A DNA stretch of 64,000 nt, from NCBI GenBank assembly GCA_015231755.1, contig JADGAZ010000001.1:62001-126000 (forward strand). Direction: 5' to 3'. This stretch comes from Magnetococcales bacterium (GTDB taxonomy: Bacteria > Pseudomonadota > Magnetococcia > Magnetococcales > Magnetaquicoccaceae). Positions 27,581-36,741 of this stretch are shown here, piece by piece. Position numbers and translations under genes: made by a program. Under the pieces are notes generated by a model that made no database searches, had not been told where the DNA came from, and saw only the letters and a program-made list of their open reading frames with translations. How positions within the stretch are numbered: the first letter of the stretch is position 1; every line of letters begins with the position of its first letter.

Positions 27581-28531
27581 ATGATTAAGGATCTGGACAA
27601 TCAAGTCGCCACATTGAAGGAACTTGCCGAGCGTCGCAGGACCGGCGCCCTGACGCGGGGGTCGTTGGCTACGCCTCCGGTCAACGAGGAGCTTTCGCAA
27701 CGTCGGGTGCCTCACACCATGGCCATCACCAGTGGCAAGGGTGGGGTGGGCAAGACCCTGGTGACGGTCAACCTGGCGATTCAGTATGCCCGTCAGGGGC
27801 TGAAGGTGCTGTTGATCGACGCGGATTTGGGATTGGCCAACATCGACGTGGTGTTGGGGATCTCTTCTCCGGAATATACCATCCAGGATGTGCTGGAGGG
27901 GCACCTGACTCTGGATCAGGTGGCGATCCAGGGGCCGGAAGGGATCACCATTCTGCCGGCAGCGTCGGGTGTGGCGGGTTTGTCAGCCCTCACCGAGGAG
28001 CAGAAGTTGGCCTTGATGGACCACATCGATCACTGGAATGCGGAGTTTGACGTGGTGCTGGTGGATACCGGCGCGGGCATTTCGGAGAATGTGCGATTTT
28101 TTGTGCTGGCGGTGGAACGGATCATGGTGGTGGCCACGCCGGACCCCACCAGCGTGACCGACGCTTACGCCTTGATGAAGGTGCTGTTTTTGAACCATCG
28201 GGCTTCCCATTTCGACTTGGTGGTCAATCAGGTGCGCGACGAGGCCGAAGCCAAGGATGTCTACCGCACCTTGTCCCAGGTGGCGGACAAGTTTTTGAAC
28301 ATTGTGTTGAATTTTGTCGGGTCGATCCCGGAGGATCCGTTGTTGGCCCAGTCGGTGCGGGTGCAAAAGCCGGTCTCCGTCTCCCATCCGGACGCGGTGG
28401 TTTCCAGGGCGTTCCTGAAACTGTCCACGAGCCTGATGCGTCTGTGGCGGGAGAAACGTCAGGAGGAGGGCAGGATGATCTTTTTCTGGCGGCGGCTGTT
28501 GCGGGACACCCACGAGCAATCCGGATCGTGA
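27581..28531 (+). CDS. fleN: flagellar number regulator FleN/FlhG (MinD-like ATPase)
   Basis: 316 aa from ATG 27581, with GGGGGAG as ribosome binding site. A MinD/ParA-type ATPase with deviant Walker A SGKGGVGKTLVTVNLA near residue 50, Walker A' LLIDADLGLANIDVVLG and DTGAGIS (Walker B region). FleN/FlhG limits the number of polar flagella and opposes FlhF. The N-terminal 40 residues carry a DQA-type segment (VATLKELAERRR), as seen in homologues that bind FlrA/FleQ. Its C-terminal end (FFWRRLL) has a short amphipathic stretch. Confidence 0.93.
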   Translation: MIKDLDNQVATLKELAERRRTGALTRGSLATPPVNEELSQRRVPHTMAITSGKGGVGKTLVTVNLAIQYARQGLKVLLIDADLGLANIDVVLGISSPEYTIQDVLEGHLTLDQVAIQGPEGITILPAASGVAGLSALTEEQKLALMDHIDHWNAEFDVVLVDTGAGISENVRFFVLAVERIMVVATPDPTSVTDAYALMKVLFLNHRASHFDLVVNQVRDEAEAKDVYRTLSQVADKFLNIVLNFVGSIPEDPLLAQSVRVQKPVSVSHPDAVVSRAFLKLSTSLMRLWREKRQEEGRMIFFWRRLLRDTHEQSGS

Positions 28532-28544
28532 TCGAGGGGGCGTG

Positions 28545-29324
28545 ATGTCCAAGAAAGCGGATAGCGTCCGGGATCCTGCGGACAATGATCAGGGCCAGAC
28601 CTGGGAAGGATTGACCCGGGATGAGGTGATCCTCAAATATGCCCCGATCGTCAAGTACGTGGCGAGCCGGATCTCGATGAAGCTGCCCCAGTCGGTGGAC
28701 ATCGACGATCTGATCCAGGTGGGGATTCTGGGCTTGATCGACGCGGTATCCAAGTTTGATCCCCATCGGGGCATCAAGTTTCAGACCTATGCGGAATTCC
28801 GGGTGCGTGGGGCGATTCTGGACGAATTGCGTTCCATGGACTGGGTACCCCGGGCGGTGCGTCAGACCGCTTCCCAGATCCAGGAGACCTATCTGCTCCT
28901 GGAAGGCCAGCACGGCAAGGCGGTGGAGGATCTGGAGGTGGCGGCCCATCTGGGCTTGTCTCTGAACGAATTTTATCGCAATCTTGATGCGGTGCGCGGG
29001 ATTGCCATCTTGTCGTTCGACGATCTGCGTCCTTCCCTGGACGAGGACGAATGGGATGTGCTGGACATTCTGGCGGATCCGGACATCGTGGATCCGGTGG
29101 ACAGCATCGGATTGAATGAATTGCGCTTCTCTCTTTCCGAGGCGATTTCCGCCTTGCCGGAAAAAGAAAGATTGGTGGTTACGCTCTATTATTTCGAGGA
29201 GCTGACCATGAGCGAAATCGGGGAGGTGCTGGGCTTGACCGAGTCCCGCATCTCCCAGTTGCACAGCAAGGCCGCCATGCGCATGCGGGCGCGGATGCGA
29301 CGGGGATCGGGGCGAATCACGTGA
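28545..29324 (+). CDS. fliA: flagellar sigma factor 28
   Basis: 259 aa from ATG 28545 after GAGGGGG. Sigma70-family member lacking region 1: region 2 (ILKYAPIVKYVASRISMKLPQSVDIDDLIQVGILGLIDA...RGAILDELRSMDWVPRA), region 3, and region 4 with helix-turn-helix (TMSEIGEVLGLTESRISQLHSKA). FliA transcribes late flagellar, motor and chemotaxis genes. It follows fleN by 13 bases and overlaps the next gene as GTGA. Its antagonist flgM is not in the window. Confidence 0.95.
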   Translation: MSKKADSVRDPADNDQGQTWEGLTRDEVILKYAPIVKYVASRISMKLPQSVDIDDLIQVGILGLIDAVSKFDPHRGIKFQTYAEFRVRGAILDELRSMDWVPRAVRQTASQIQETYLLLEGQHGKAVEDLEVAAHLGLSLNEFYRNLDAVRGIAILSFDDLRPSLDEDEWDVLDILADPDIVDPVDSIGLNELRFSLSEAISALPEKERLVVTLYYFEELTMSEIGEVLGLTESRISQLHSKAAMRMRARMRRGSGRIT

Positions 29325-29824
29325 ATATCTGGAATCTTCTCATCGTGCTATGTTTCATAGCCCTTTATCTGGCTGTCTCCCTGGTGTTTCTGCAGGTGCA
29401 GAAAATGCGTGAGGAGATGAAAGCGGTCCGGGCTGCCGAACCGGATGTGGAACCGGTGGATACCCTGGAGTGCGTCAACACGGTGCGCCGGGAGATCGCC
29501 AACCTGGAAGAGCGTCTGGATTCCGCCATACGCGCCATCCCCGAGCAGTTGCAAAAGGATTTGCAGGGGATTCAGTCGGATTTGCGTTTCATGGCCCGTC
29601 CCGGTCCCGGCTCCGGCAATATGATGAACATGGGGGGACATGGGAGCAAACTTTCCGAAAACAACGGACCGGCCAGCATGTCGGATGCTTATCGGGAAGC
29701 CCGTCTGTTGCTCGCCAACGGCGTGGACGAGGACCGGGTGGTCAACGAGACCGGTCTGGCGGTGGAAGAAGTGAGTCTTTTGAAGCGTCTGCATCGCAAT
29801 CAGCAGGAGGATCGGGATCTATGA
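29321..29824 (+). CDS. DUF2802-like membrane-anchored protein
   Basis: 167 aa from GTG 29321, overlapping the fliA stop by four bases. One N-terminal transmembrane helix (about residues 5-26), then a charged coiled-coil-like region (residues 28-90), a Gly/Met-rich linker and a C-terminal DUF2802-type HTH-like motif (SDAYREARLLLANGVDEDRVVNETGLAVEEVSLLKRLH). Proteins of this family lie in flagellar/chemotaxis clusters of Pseudomonas-like bacteria, but their function is not established. Here it sits between fliA and the fliK-like gene. Confidence 0.7.
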   Translation: MNIWNLLIVLCFIALYLAVSLVFLQVQKMREEMKAVRAAEPDVEPVDTLECVNTVRREIANLEERLDSAIRAIPEQLQKDLQGIQSDLRFMARPGPGSGNMMNMGGHGSKLSENNGPASMSDAYREARLLLANGVDEDRVVNETGLAVEEVSLLKRLHRNQQEDRDL

Positions 29825-29840
29825 TCGGCGGAGTGGGCCG

Positions 29841-31004
29841 ATGATCCTTTCGGGAGTCCCGCTCCCTCCGGGAGAAACCGCTCCGGTTTCTTCCAATCTG
29901 TTTACCCCGCCATCCCCCCCCGAGTTGCTGGAGGGTCGGCTGTTGGTCGGTCGGATCAGTCAATTGAGTCCGGACGGTCACGGTGTGATCCGATTTCCCA
30001 ATGGCAGTGGTTTTTCATTTTCCGGAGGACAATCCCTGCGGGTCGGCGAACAGGTGACGCTGGAAGTCACGCGACTGGTCCCGGAGATCGGTGTGCGACT
30101 GGTGGCCAGCGAATCCGGCAGCGCCTCCGCATTGGCCCAAAACGCCGAACAAAGTCTGGCCCGCGCCCCGGATCTGATGGGACGTTTGATGGTTCTGACG
30201 GGTTTGTCCCGTGGTGGGGCCACCGGCAGTGCGTTGACCGCCTCTTTGGGGGGGCGGGCGCCGGTGTTGCTGGTGGGGCGGGAGAGTCTGGCGTCGGTGA
30301 TTCAGCGGGCCTTGCCGAATCTTTCCGCCGAGGCGCTGTTCAAGGGGGATTTGTCGGGCCTGACGCAGCTTCTGGAAGGCGGCAGCCGTCAGGAGGTGAC
30401 CAGCGCGGTGCGTCTGGTGCGCCAGGCCGCCGACCTGATCCAGCAGGAGGCCGGAAAAGGGGGCGGTGGGGGAGGTGTGGCCGGGGCCGCCGGGGAAGGA
30501 AGCGAGGTGGCCGGTGCCCGTCACGCCTTGCAGCGCCTCGGAGATCTGTTGGCCATGCAACAGATTCTGCCTCACACCGCGCCGGCCCCGGAGGATGGCG
30601 CGGCTTTGCTGGGCTATCGGCTCTTCTGGTTGAACGAAGGGGGGTTGGGGGAGGTGGTCTGGCGCAAGGAACGGGAGAAGCGCAAGCGCGGAGGGCGTCA
30701 GGGGGACGAATCGGTGCTGTCGGTGCTGCTGTCTTTGAATATGACCCGTCTGGGCACGGTGCAGGCCCGTCTGGTGCTGGGAGAGGGGATGCTGGCGGTG
30801 GGAATCGCCGCCGGGGAGGAGGAGACACTCTCTGCGTTGCGGGGCGACATCGGGGCGTTGCGGCAAGGGTTGCTGGCTGCGGGATTGCCGCTGCGGGCCT
30901 TGGATCTGACCATGCTGGGGGAGGGGGGCATGAAGGCCGAACGGGCCGAATTTCTCGGCATGGGCACCACGGAGGGAGGTGGGGGATTCCGCACCGAGGC
31001 GTGA
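29841..31004 (+). CDS. flagellar hook-length control protein, FliK-like
   Basis: 387 aa. The C-terminal region (SLNMTRLGTVQARLVL...LRGDIGALRQGLLAAGLPLRALDL) resembles the Flg_hook C-terminal domain of FliK, which binds FlhB and switches export from hook to filament substrates. The N-terminal half is Gly/Ala-rich and low in complexity, as FliK ruler regions are. It ends the flagellar run, and its stop is only six bases from the stop of the convergent cytochrome gene. A FlhB-C-like gene lies at 39182. FliK homology is clear only over the C-terminal part. Confidence 0.65.
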   Translation: MILSGVPLPPGETAPVSSNLFTPPSPPELLEGRLLVGRISQLSPDGHGVIRFPNGSGFSFSGGQSLRVGEQVTLEVTRLVPEIGVRLVASESGSASALAQNAEQSLARAPDLMGRLMVLTGLSRGGATGSALTASLGGRAPVLLVGRESLASVIQRALPNLSAEALFKGDLSGLTQLLEGGSRQEVTSAVRLVRQAADLIQQEAGKGGGGGGVAGAAGEGSEVAGARHALQRLGDLLAMQQILPHTAPAPEDGAALLGYRLFWLNEGGLGEVVWRKEREKRKRGGRQGDESVLSVLLSLNMTRLGTVQARLVLGEGMLAVGIAAGEEETLSALRGDIGALRQGLLAAGLPLRALDLTMLGEGGMKAERAEFLGMGTTEGGGGFRTEA

Positions 31005-31010
31005 GACGCG

Positions 31011-32210
31011 TTACGGGGGCAGGGTGGTGGGGGTGTTGGCGGCTGGCGTGTGGATGGCGTGGGAATCAAAGCGGCCACTGAGGGCGTCGTGATGACAGAC
31101 CGGGCAGTTGGTCCGTGAGCGGACCGGGGGGGCGCTGAAACGTTCGGGATCGATCCGGGCGTGGATTTTCTCCCAGATCGGATGGTCGGAGACGGCCTGA
31201 ACCGATGCGGGCGCGGCTTTGCGGAAACGGTGGGCGGCTTCCGTGTTCCAGTCCTCGGCGGCGTGAACCAGTATGAAGGTGCTGATGGCCATGGCTTCCG
31301 GGCCGGTGAGGATCACCTTTTTGCCATAGTGGTCGCTCAAATGGTGCAGCAGATCCCGCCAGCGCTCTTCGGGCATCAGGCTGGGATGGATGGTCCAGTG
31401 GCACTGACCACACTTTTCCTGATAGGCGGTGGGAAACTGGAGGGGACGCCAGCCATCCATGGGGAGTTGTCCCAGGGTTTTGGATGCGTGATCGATGCCG
31501 AACATCAACCCCATACCCAACAGCATGGCCCAGGTGGCGTTTCCGGAACGGGCCGGGAGTTTGGGCAGATCCGGATCCAAAGGCTTGCAGCCGGTGATCA
31601 TGCTGCGCAGAATCGGAATGCGGGTCAGACGGGTTTCCCGCTCGATGATCCAGTAATGCAGGACCACCAGGGCGATGAGCAGCATCGACAGCCATTCGTG
31701 CAACTGTTGGCTCTGTTCTCCGGTCTTGAAACTCACCAGCGTGGCGAGGGGGCCCAGATGTTCTTCGCCGCCATAGGCCATGAGGCCGGTCCCCATCAGG
31801 GCCACCAGGGTGAGGAGTAGGGCGAGGCTGACCCAGGCGTTGAGGGGATTCAGTCCCGGGGAGGCGAGTTTGAGCCGTTCATCCAGGAGGGAGGAGAGAT
31901 CCTCCCGCACCAGGGTGGGCCTGACGAAAAAATGGGAGAAACGGCTGAATTCCGGTCCGAACACCCCCCAGATGAAACGGAACAGCATCAAACCCGCCAC
32001 CATGCCCCCGATGATCAGATGGCGATCCAGTTGCCAGGGGGGATCGAACCAGCCGGTGATCAGGGCGGCCACCAGTACCACGGTCAGTGCCCAGTGGGTG
32101 AAACGGGTCGGACGGTCCCACACCTCCCGTTCGATGAAGGTGCAGGCGCGCCAATAGCGTCGCAACCGTTGCCAGCGGGTCGTCGGTTTTTTGGAAGCAG
32201 GCTGGATCAC
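31011..32210 (-). CDS. cytochrome b561 fused to diheme cytochrome c (DHC) domain
   Basis: 399 aa. N-terminal part is a four-helix Ni/Fe-hydrogenase-type b561 cytochrome (RFTHWALTVVLVAALITGW, HLIIGGMVAGLMLFRFIWG, HEWLSMLLIALVVLHYW, with His ligand candidates in helices), then after a further membrane helix a periplasmic segment with two c-type haem motifs CGQCH and CPVCH, which fits the DHC domain. It should carry electrons between the quinone pool or a dehydrogenase and a periplasmic acceptor. The usual state is two separate genes; here they are one protein. It overlaps the upstream UspA gene by four bases. Confidence 0.85.
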   Translation of the reverse strand: MIQPASKKPTTRWQRLRRYWRACTFIEREVWDRPTRFTHWALTVVLVAALITGWFDPPWQLDRHLIIGGMVAGLMLFRFIWGVFGPEFSRFSHFFVRPTLVREDLSSLLDERLKLASPGLNPLNAWVSLALLLTLVALMGTGLMAYGGEEHLGPLATLVSFKTGEQSQQLHEWLSMLLIALVVLHYWIIERETRLTRIPILRSMITGCKPLDPDLPKLPARSGNATWAMLLGMGLMFGIDHASKTLGQLPMDGWRPLQFPTAYQEKCGQCHWTIHPSLMPEERWRDLLHHLSDHYGKKVILTGPEAMAISTFILVHAAEDWNTEAAHRFRKAAPASVQAVSDHPIWEKIHARIDPERFSAPPVRSRTNCPVCHHDALSGRFDSHAIHTPAANTPTTLPP

Positions 32211-33061
32211 TCCGCAGCGCCGTTTTTCTGGGCACCGTGGACCACCAGCACCGGGCAGTGGGCCTTGCCGATCAGTTGGACCAGTTTGTTGATGTTGAAC
32301 AGCCGATCCAGAACCGAGCGGTCCCGGGGTTCGCAGACGATCAGATCCGCGGAACGCTGTCTGGCCACTTCCAGGATCACATCATCGATGTCGCCGGATT
32401 GGATCAGACCTTCGGCATGCACTCCTTGCAGCCCGGCCATGGCCACCAGACGGTTGACGGTTTGATTGGCTTCCCGGCTTTCGTCGCCGCTTGCGTCGGC
32501 CACCAGCAGGATGGTCAGGGGGATCGCGGCGGATTTGGCCAGTTGGATCGCCACCATGGCCACCCGATCCCCTTCGGTATTATCCGGATCGATCACCAGC
32601 AGCACGCCGTTGCTCCAAAAGGAGAACAAACGGGGCACCACCAGGACCGAACAGGCCTGTTTGTCGAGGATGCGGGTGGTGGCCTCCCCCACGTTGTGTT
32701 TGGCCAGTCCACGGCGTCCGCGACGCCCGATGATGATCAAATGGCTCTGAATCTCCCGGGCCACGGTCAGAATGCCTGGAGCGGGTTCTTCGCAACGACG
32801 CATCACCGGCGTATGGTTGATGCCCCGCTGGGTGCAGGTCGAACCGATCTGTTCCAGGCTCGCGATGGCGTCTTGTTCTTCGACAATGGCCTCGTCGGTG
32901 CCCGGTTGGGTCAGCAACAGCCGCAACACATGCAAATGCGACTGGTTTTGCACCGCCATCTCCATGCCCACCCGTTCGACTCCGGCGGAAAACTCCGATC
33001 CGTCGGTGGCCAGGAGGATGACCTTGCAGGGTTCCGGAACCTCGATGTCGTGGTCATTCAT
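32207..33061 (-). CDS. tandem-domain universal stress protein
   Basis: 284 aa with two UspA-like domains: first about residues 14-145 (VILLATDGSEFSAGVERV...IIIGRRGRRGLAKHNVGEATTRILDKQACSVLVVP), second about 150-275 (GVLLVIDPDNTEGDRVAMVAIQLA...DLIVCEPRDRSVLDRLF...CPVLVVH). The first carries a GxxG ATP-type loop; the second is degenerate there. Tandem Usps sense stress or energy state in the cytoplasm. It is co-translated with the b561/DHC gene, which suggests a redox-linked role. Confidence 0.88.
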   Translation of the reverse strand: MNDHDIEVPEPCKVILLATDGSEFSAGVERVGMEMAVQNQSHLHVLRLLLTQPGTDEAIVEEQDAIASLEQIGSTCTQRGINHTPVMRRCEEPAPGILTVAREIQSHLIIIGRRGRRGLAKHNVGEATTRILDKQACSVLVVPRLFSFWSNGVLLVIDPDNTEGDRVAMVAIQLAKSAAIPLTILLVADASGDESREANQTVNRLVAMAGLQGVHAEGLIQSGDIDDVILEVARQRSADLIVCEPRDRSVLDRLFNINKLVQLIGKAHCPVLVVHGAQKNGAAE

Positions 33062-33871
33062 GTGCTGTGTAGTCCCAAGGTGTCGTGTGGTTTGGGTGCG
33101 TTGCGTCGCGCCTTCGGGAGTGCCTTTGCGTCAAGACGCCACACCATGCCGGTGTAGAGTAGCAGATGGATGCGCAAGGTTTCAAGCGTTCGGGATCGGT
33201 TCTCCAAGATCCGGTGGGGTGGAACGGCTTTTTTTTAGGTGGTTAAGCAAGTTGAATCTTGACGGCTTTCCGGGGGTTGGGTTAGACTGCGCGCCAGTAT
33301 TAACTACTATCGGAGGATGTGTGGACACATTGATGGTTGCGACTCTGGTTCGCCGTTGGACGGTGATACGGTTCGACAGAGACTCCATCTCCTTCGAGCC
33401 TTTCCTGCCTACCCGCTCCAGACTCATGCCTTGCTTGTCTTGACCACAAGAAGGGATGCCCGTTTTATTCTCCCGCGAAAAAACGTAGAATAGGCGTTTG
33501 GCTTTTCCTTAAGAATCGACGGCAATCCTTAGAGAGCTTTGCAAAATCCCGGCACAGGGATGGTGTACTTTTTTTTGTTTTGCCTTTCTGGCCTGTTTGC
33601 GCGCCAAGAGGGCAAGGCGGAAGAACAGTATCGATTCTCCTTGGGGTGATTCGGAAAACAAGGCGTCGGTTTTGTGGATCAACCGGCCCAAGATGTTTTC
33701 CGGTCACTGGAGCAGCCAAGGATTTCGGTGTATACCCGAACGCTCCGGCAGGATGGTTGACATGGTCATGCCCGGTTCTTCCGATCTGTTTCGGTGGATC
33801 GGGTCCGCAAGGTCGCAGCCCATCGATCGTCTCCTCACCTCCTCACGGAAACCGTGAAGGAAGGACGAGAC
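33062..33871 (+). other. 810-base intergenic region upstream of the mgtE triplet
   Basis: The longest stretch without a convincing gene. Short open frames in several phases overlap each other and look random. It is more AT-rich than the genes around it, especially 33440-33600. Contents I can point to: a candidate promoter at 33440-33468, a small inverted repeat CGTTTT/AAAACG at 33461-33487, and a T/G-rich run at 33568-33590. The last 400 bases would be a long 5' leader of the first mgtE. I could not match it to the M-box or yybP-ykoY riboswitch consensus. Confidence 0.5.
33440..33468 (+). promoter_or_regulatory. candidate promoter before the mgtE cluster
   Basis: TTGACC and TTTTAT are separated by 17 bases. 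Transcription from here would give a leader of about 395 bases before the first mgtE ATG. The -35 is good and the -10 weak, so this is a candidate only. Confidence 0.35.
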
Positions 33872-35269
33872 ATGAGCATGATCGTGGTCGATGAACCGCA
33901 AACCCCCATGGAAGCTGGTCACTCTCCCATGTACGTCGAGACGATCCGTCGCCTCTACATCAAGGGTGCCAATGCCCAGCTCTCCCGCATTCTGGCCAAG
34001 CTGTTGCCGGGTGATATCGCCCTGGTCATCAACTCTTCCGAGGACGTGGAAGAGGCGGCGGATATCTTCAATCTGATCACCGATCCCCAGCAGGCCGGGG
34101 AAACCCTTCAGGAGGTCAACGAGGATTTCCAGATCCACATCATTTCGGTGTGCGGTCTGGACCGGGCTGTGGCGATCCTGGAGGGACTGCCACCCGATAC
34201 CCGTGGCCACATCATCGGCAAGCTGAATCCCGAAGTGGGGCAGCACCTGATGAACGCCCTGGATCGGGAAACCCAGAAAGAGGTGCAGACCCTGCTGCAA
34301 TACCTGCCGGATTCGGCGGGTCACATCATGAATTCCCAGTTTTTCGCCATCCAGGAGACCGTCACCGCCAAAGAGGCCCTGGAAGCCGTGCGGGGTCTGG
34401 CGGACCATGAGTTCGTTTTTTATGTCTACGTCCTGGATGAACACCAGCGTCTCACCGGGGTCAGTTCCCTGCGTCGTCTGCTGCTCACCAAGCCGGATCG
34501 CCTGGTCCGGGATATCATGGATGACCGGGTTCACACCGTCAACGTCGATACCGCCCAAACCGAAGCGGCCAAACTGGTCACGGAGATGGATCTCATGGCC
34601 GTGCCGGTGGTCAACGACCAGGGGGTGATGCGGGGCATCATCACCGTGGACGACCTGATCCACGTCATCCAGCGGGCCGATACCGAATCCATGTTGAAAT
34701 CCGTCGGCGCGGACGCCGAACACAAAATGAGCATCCTTTCCGAGGCCATCACCAGTGTGGCCCGTACCCGTCTTCCCTGGCTGATCGCGCCGTTTTTTGG
34801 CGGATTGTCGGCGGCCTGGATCCTCGGCATGTTTGAAGACACCATGTCCAAGGTGATCCAGTTGAGCTTCTTCATGCCCATGATCTTCGGCATGGCGGGC
34901 AATGTGGGCAGTCAGACCGCCGTGGTGGCGGTGCGTGGATTGGCCACCGGCGTGATCAAGGTCAGCGACTATTTCGCTTTGCTGTTCAAGGAGACCCAGA
35001 CCGGCCTTCTGATCGGAATGTTTTATGGTGTGTGTCTTTCGGGCTACGCCCTGGTGGTCTTCAAGAGTACCACGTTGGCCTTTGTGGTGGGCATCAGCAT
35101 CTTAAGCAACATCACCTACGCGGGGGTCATCGCCTCCAGTCTGCCGCTTTTGTTGCAGAAACTCGGACATGATCCGGCGGTGGGCGGAGGGCCGTATGTG
35201 CTGACTACAGTCGATGTCCTGGGGGTGATCAACTATCTGCTGATCGCCACCCTGGTCTACGGGCTGTAA
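33872..35269 (+). CDS. mgtE: MgtE-family magnesium channel, copy 1
   Basis: 465 aa from ATG 33872, with GAAGGAAGG as ribosome binding site. MgtE architecture: superhelical N-domain, tandem CBS domains (about 135-255) that sense Mg2+, a plug helix, and five membrane helices. GMAGNVGSQTAVVAVRGLATG in the third membrane segment is the conserved GNxGxQ pore motif, and GHDPAVGGGPYVLTTVDVLG carries the pore aspartate of the last helix. It should be a gated Mg2+ (or Co2+) importer. First of three tandem paralogues. Confidence 0.9.
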   Translation: MSMIVVDEPQTPMEAGHSPMYVETIRRLYIKGANAQLSRILAKLLPGDIALVINSSEDVEEAADIFNLITDPQQAGETLQEVNEDFQIHIISVCGLDRAVAILEGLPPDTRGHIIGKLNPEVGQHLMNALDRETQKEVQTLLQYLPDSAGHIMNSQFFAIQETVTAKEALEAVRGLADHEFVFYVYVLDEHQRLTGVSSLRRLLLTKPDRLVRDIMDDRVHTVNVDTAQTEAAKLVTEMDLMAVPVVNDQGVMRGIITVDDLIHVIQRADTESMLKSVGADAEHKMSILSEAITSVARTRLPWLIAPFFGGLSAAWILGMFEDTMSKVIQLSFFMPMIFGMAGNVGSQTAVVAVRGLATGVIKVSDYFALLFKETQTGLLIGMFYGVCLSGYALVVFKSTTLAFVVGISILSNITYAGVIASSLPLLLQKLGHDPAVGGGPYVLTTVDVLGVINYLLIATLVYGL

Positions 35270-35323
35270 GGTTCACCGCGCCGCCGTTTTCTTGCAACGA
35301 CTCGAAAAGAAAGGTTTATCGCC

Positions 35324-36718
35324 ATGGCCATGATGGTTCTGGATGACAACAAGCCCACCGCACAACCGCCTCTCAAGAACAATATCGCCGAGGCGATCGT
35401 GCGTTTGCACCGACGGGGCGCTTCCGCCCACCTCACCCAACTGTTGAGCAAACTCAAACCCGCCGACATCGGTACAGTATTGAACGGATTTCCCGGACCC
35501 CGCGCCCTGGAGATCTTCAGAAGAATCGAGCCGGCGGAGCATGCCGCCCAGGTGCTGACGGAACTGGATGATGATCATCGTCGTTTTGTGATCATCAACG
35601 GCCCGATGGAACAGATGGCGGAGACGCTCCTGACTCTGCCTGCCGAGGTGCGGCAGATGGCCTTCACCGGACTCGACGAAGAGAACAGCACCCGTCTGTC
35701 CCATGCCCTGACCCGCGCCGAATCCCCCGAGGTGATGGATGAACCGCTCAGCTACGAGCAGGGAACCGCCGGCAGCCTGATGGATGTCAACATCATCGCC
35801 ATGTCGGATCAGACCATTGCCAAGGATGCCATCCAGGCGGTGCAGGCGCTCTCTTCCCACGATTCCATTTTCTATCTGTATGTGCTCGATGACATGCAGC
35901 GTTTGATCGGCGTGTGTTCGTTGCGTCGTTTGATCCTGGCGGATCCGAACAAAACCCTGCGGGAGTTTACCCAAACCCGACTGGTCAAGGTGCATGTGGA
36001 TACGCCGCAAGGGGTGGTGGCCAATCTCATCTCCCGCTATCGCCTGTTGGCCATGCCGGTGGTGGATGAGTTCGACGTGTTGGTGGGACAGGTGACCATC
36101 GACAATCTGATCGATATCATCCAGGAGGAGAATACCAACTCCATCCTGAAAATGGCTGGTATCGGCTCCAAAGATACCAACGTTCTGGCCCAATCCCCCT
36201 TTGCCATTTTCCGGACCCGGGTGCCTTGGCTGATCACCGCCTTCGTCGCCTATCTGATCGTCTCCGCCATCCTGGAAGGATTCGAGCATACCTTGGAAAA
36301 AGTGGTGCAATTGGCCTTTTTCTTCCCCATCGTCATTGGCATGTCGGGCAACGCCGGCAGTCAGACCGGGGCTGTGGTGGTGCGGGGTCTGGCCCTCGGG
36401 ACCATCCATAACGCCCATTTCTTCAAGCTGCTGTTCAAGGAACTCGGGGTCAATTTCATTCAGGGAGGCTTTTACGGGGTCTGTCTGGCGGTGGCCTCCT
36501 ACGCGATTTTCCAGAATCCGTTGCTCTCCATCACCCTGGGCGTGGCCATGACCTTGAGTATCATCTGTTCGGCGGCGATTGCCATGTCCTTGCCGTTTTT
36601 CTTCAAGCGTCTCGGTGCCGATCCGGCGGTGGCGGCGGGACCGTTGGCGTTGGCTTTCATCGACATGGTGGGCTCCATCAACTATTTGACCGTGGCCTAT
36701 TTTGTGTTCAAGCTTTAA
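35324..36718 (+). CDS. mgtE: MgtE-family magnesium channel, copy 2
   Basis: 464 aa. Same domain order as copy 1: N-domain, two CBS domains, five membrane helices. Pore motifs are intact: GMSGNAGSQTGAVVVRGLALG and GADPAVAAGPLALAFIDMVGS with the pore aspartate. It starts 54 bases after copy 1 and is about as divergent from copies 1 and 3 as those are from each other, so the duplications are old rather than recent. Why three are kept is unknown: different affinity, ion choice, or hetero-oligomers are possible. Confidence 0.9.
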   Translation: MAMMVLDDNKPTAQPPLKNNIAEAIVRLHRRGASAHLTQLLSKLKPADIGTVLNGFPGPRALEIFRRIEPAEHAAQVLTELDDDHRRFVIINGPMEQMAETLLTLPAEVRQMAFTGLDEENSTRLSHALTRAESPEVMDEPLSYEQGTAGSLMDVNIIAMSDQTIAKDAIQAVQALSSHDSIFYLYVLDDMQRLIGVCSLRRLILADPNKTLREFTQTRLVKVHVDTPQGVVANLISRYRLLAMPVVDEFDVLVGQVTIDNLIDIIQEENTNSILKMAGIGSKDTNVLAQSPFAIFRTRVPWLITAFVAYLIVSAILEGFEHTLEKVVQLAFFFPIVIGMSGNAGSQTGAVVVRGLALGTIHNAHFFKLLFKELGVNFIQGGFYGVCLAVASYAIFQNPLLSITLGVAMTLSIICSAAIAMSLPFFFKRLGADPAVAAGPLALAFIDMVGSINYLTVAYFVFKL

Positions 36719-36741
36719 GAAACCTTCAAGACCGGCAGGGG

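Noticed and set aside
33300-33871. Mg2+ (M-box) or Mn2+ (yybP-ykoY) riboswitch before mgtE
   Set aside because: I could not place the conserved core of either riboswitch in the region; a covariance search would be decisive.
33580-33894. Short open frames in the leader before mgtE
   Set aside because: Overlapping frames in different phases without ribosome binding sites or domain-like sequence.
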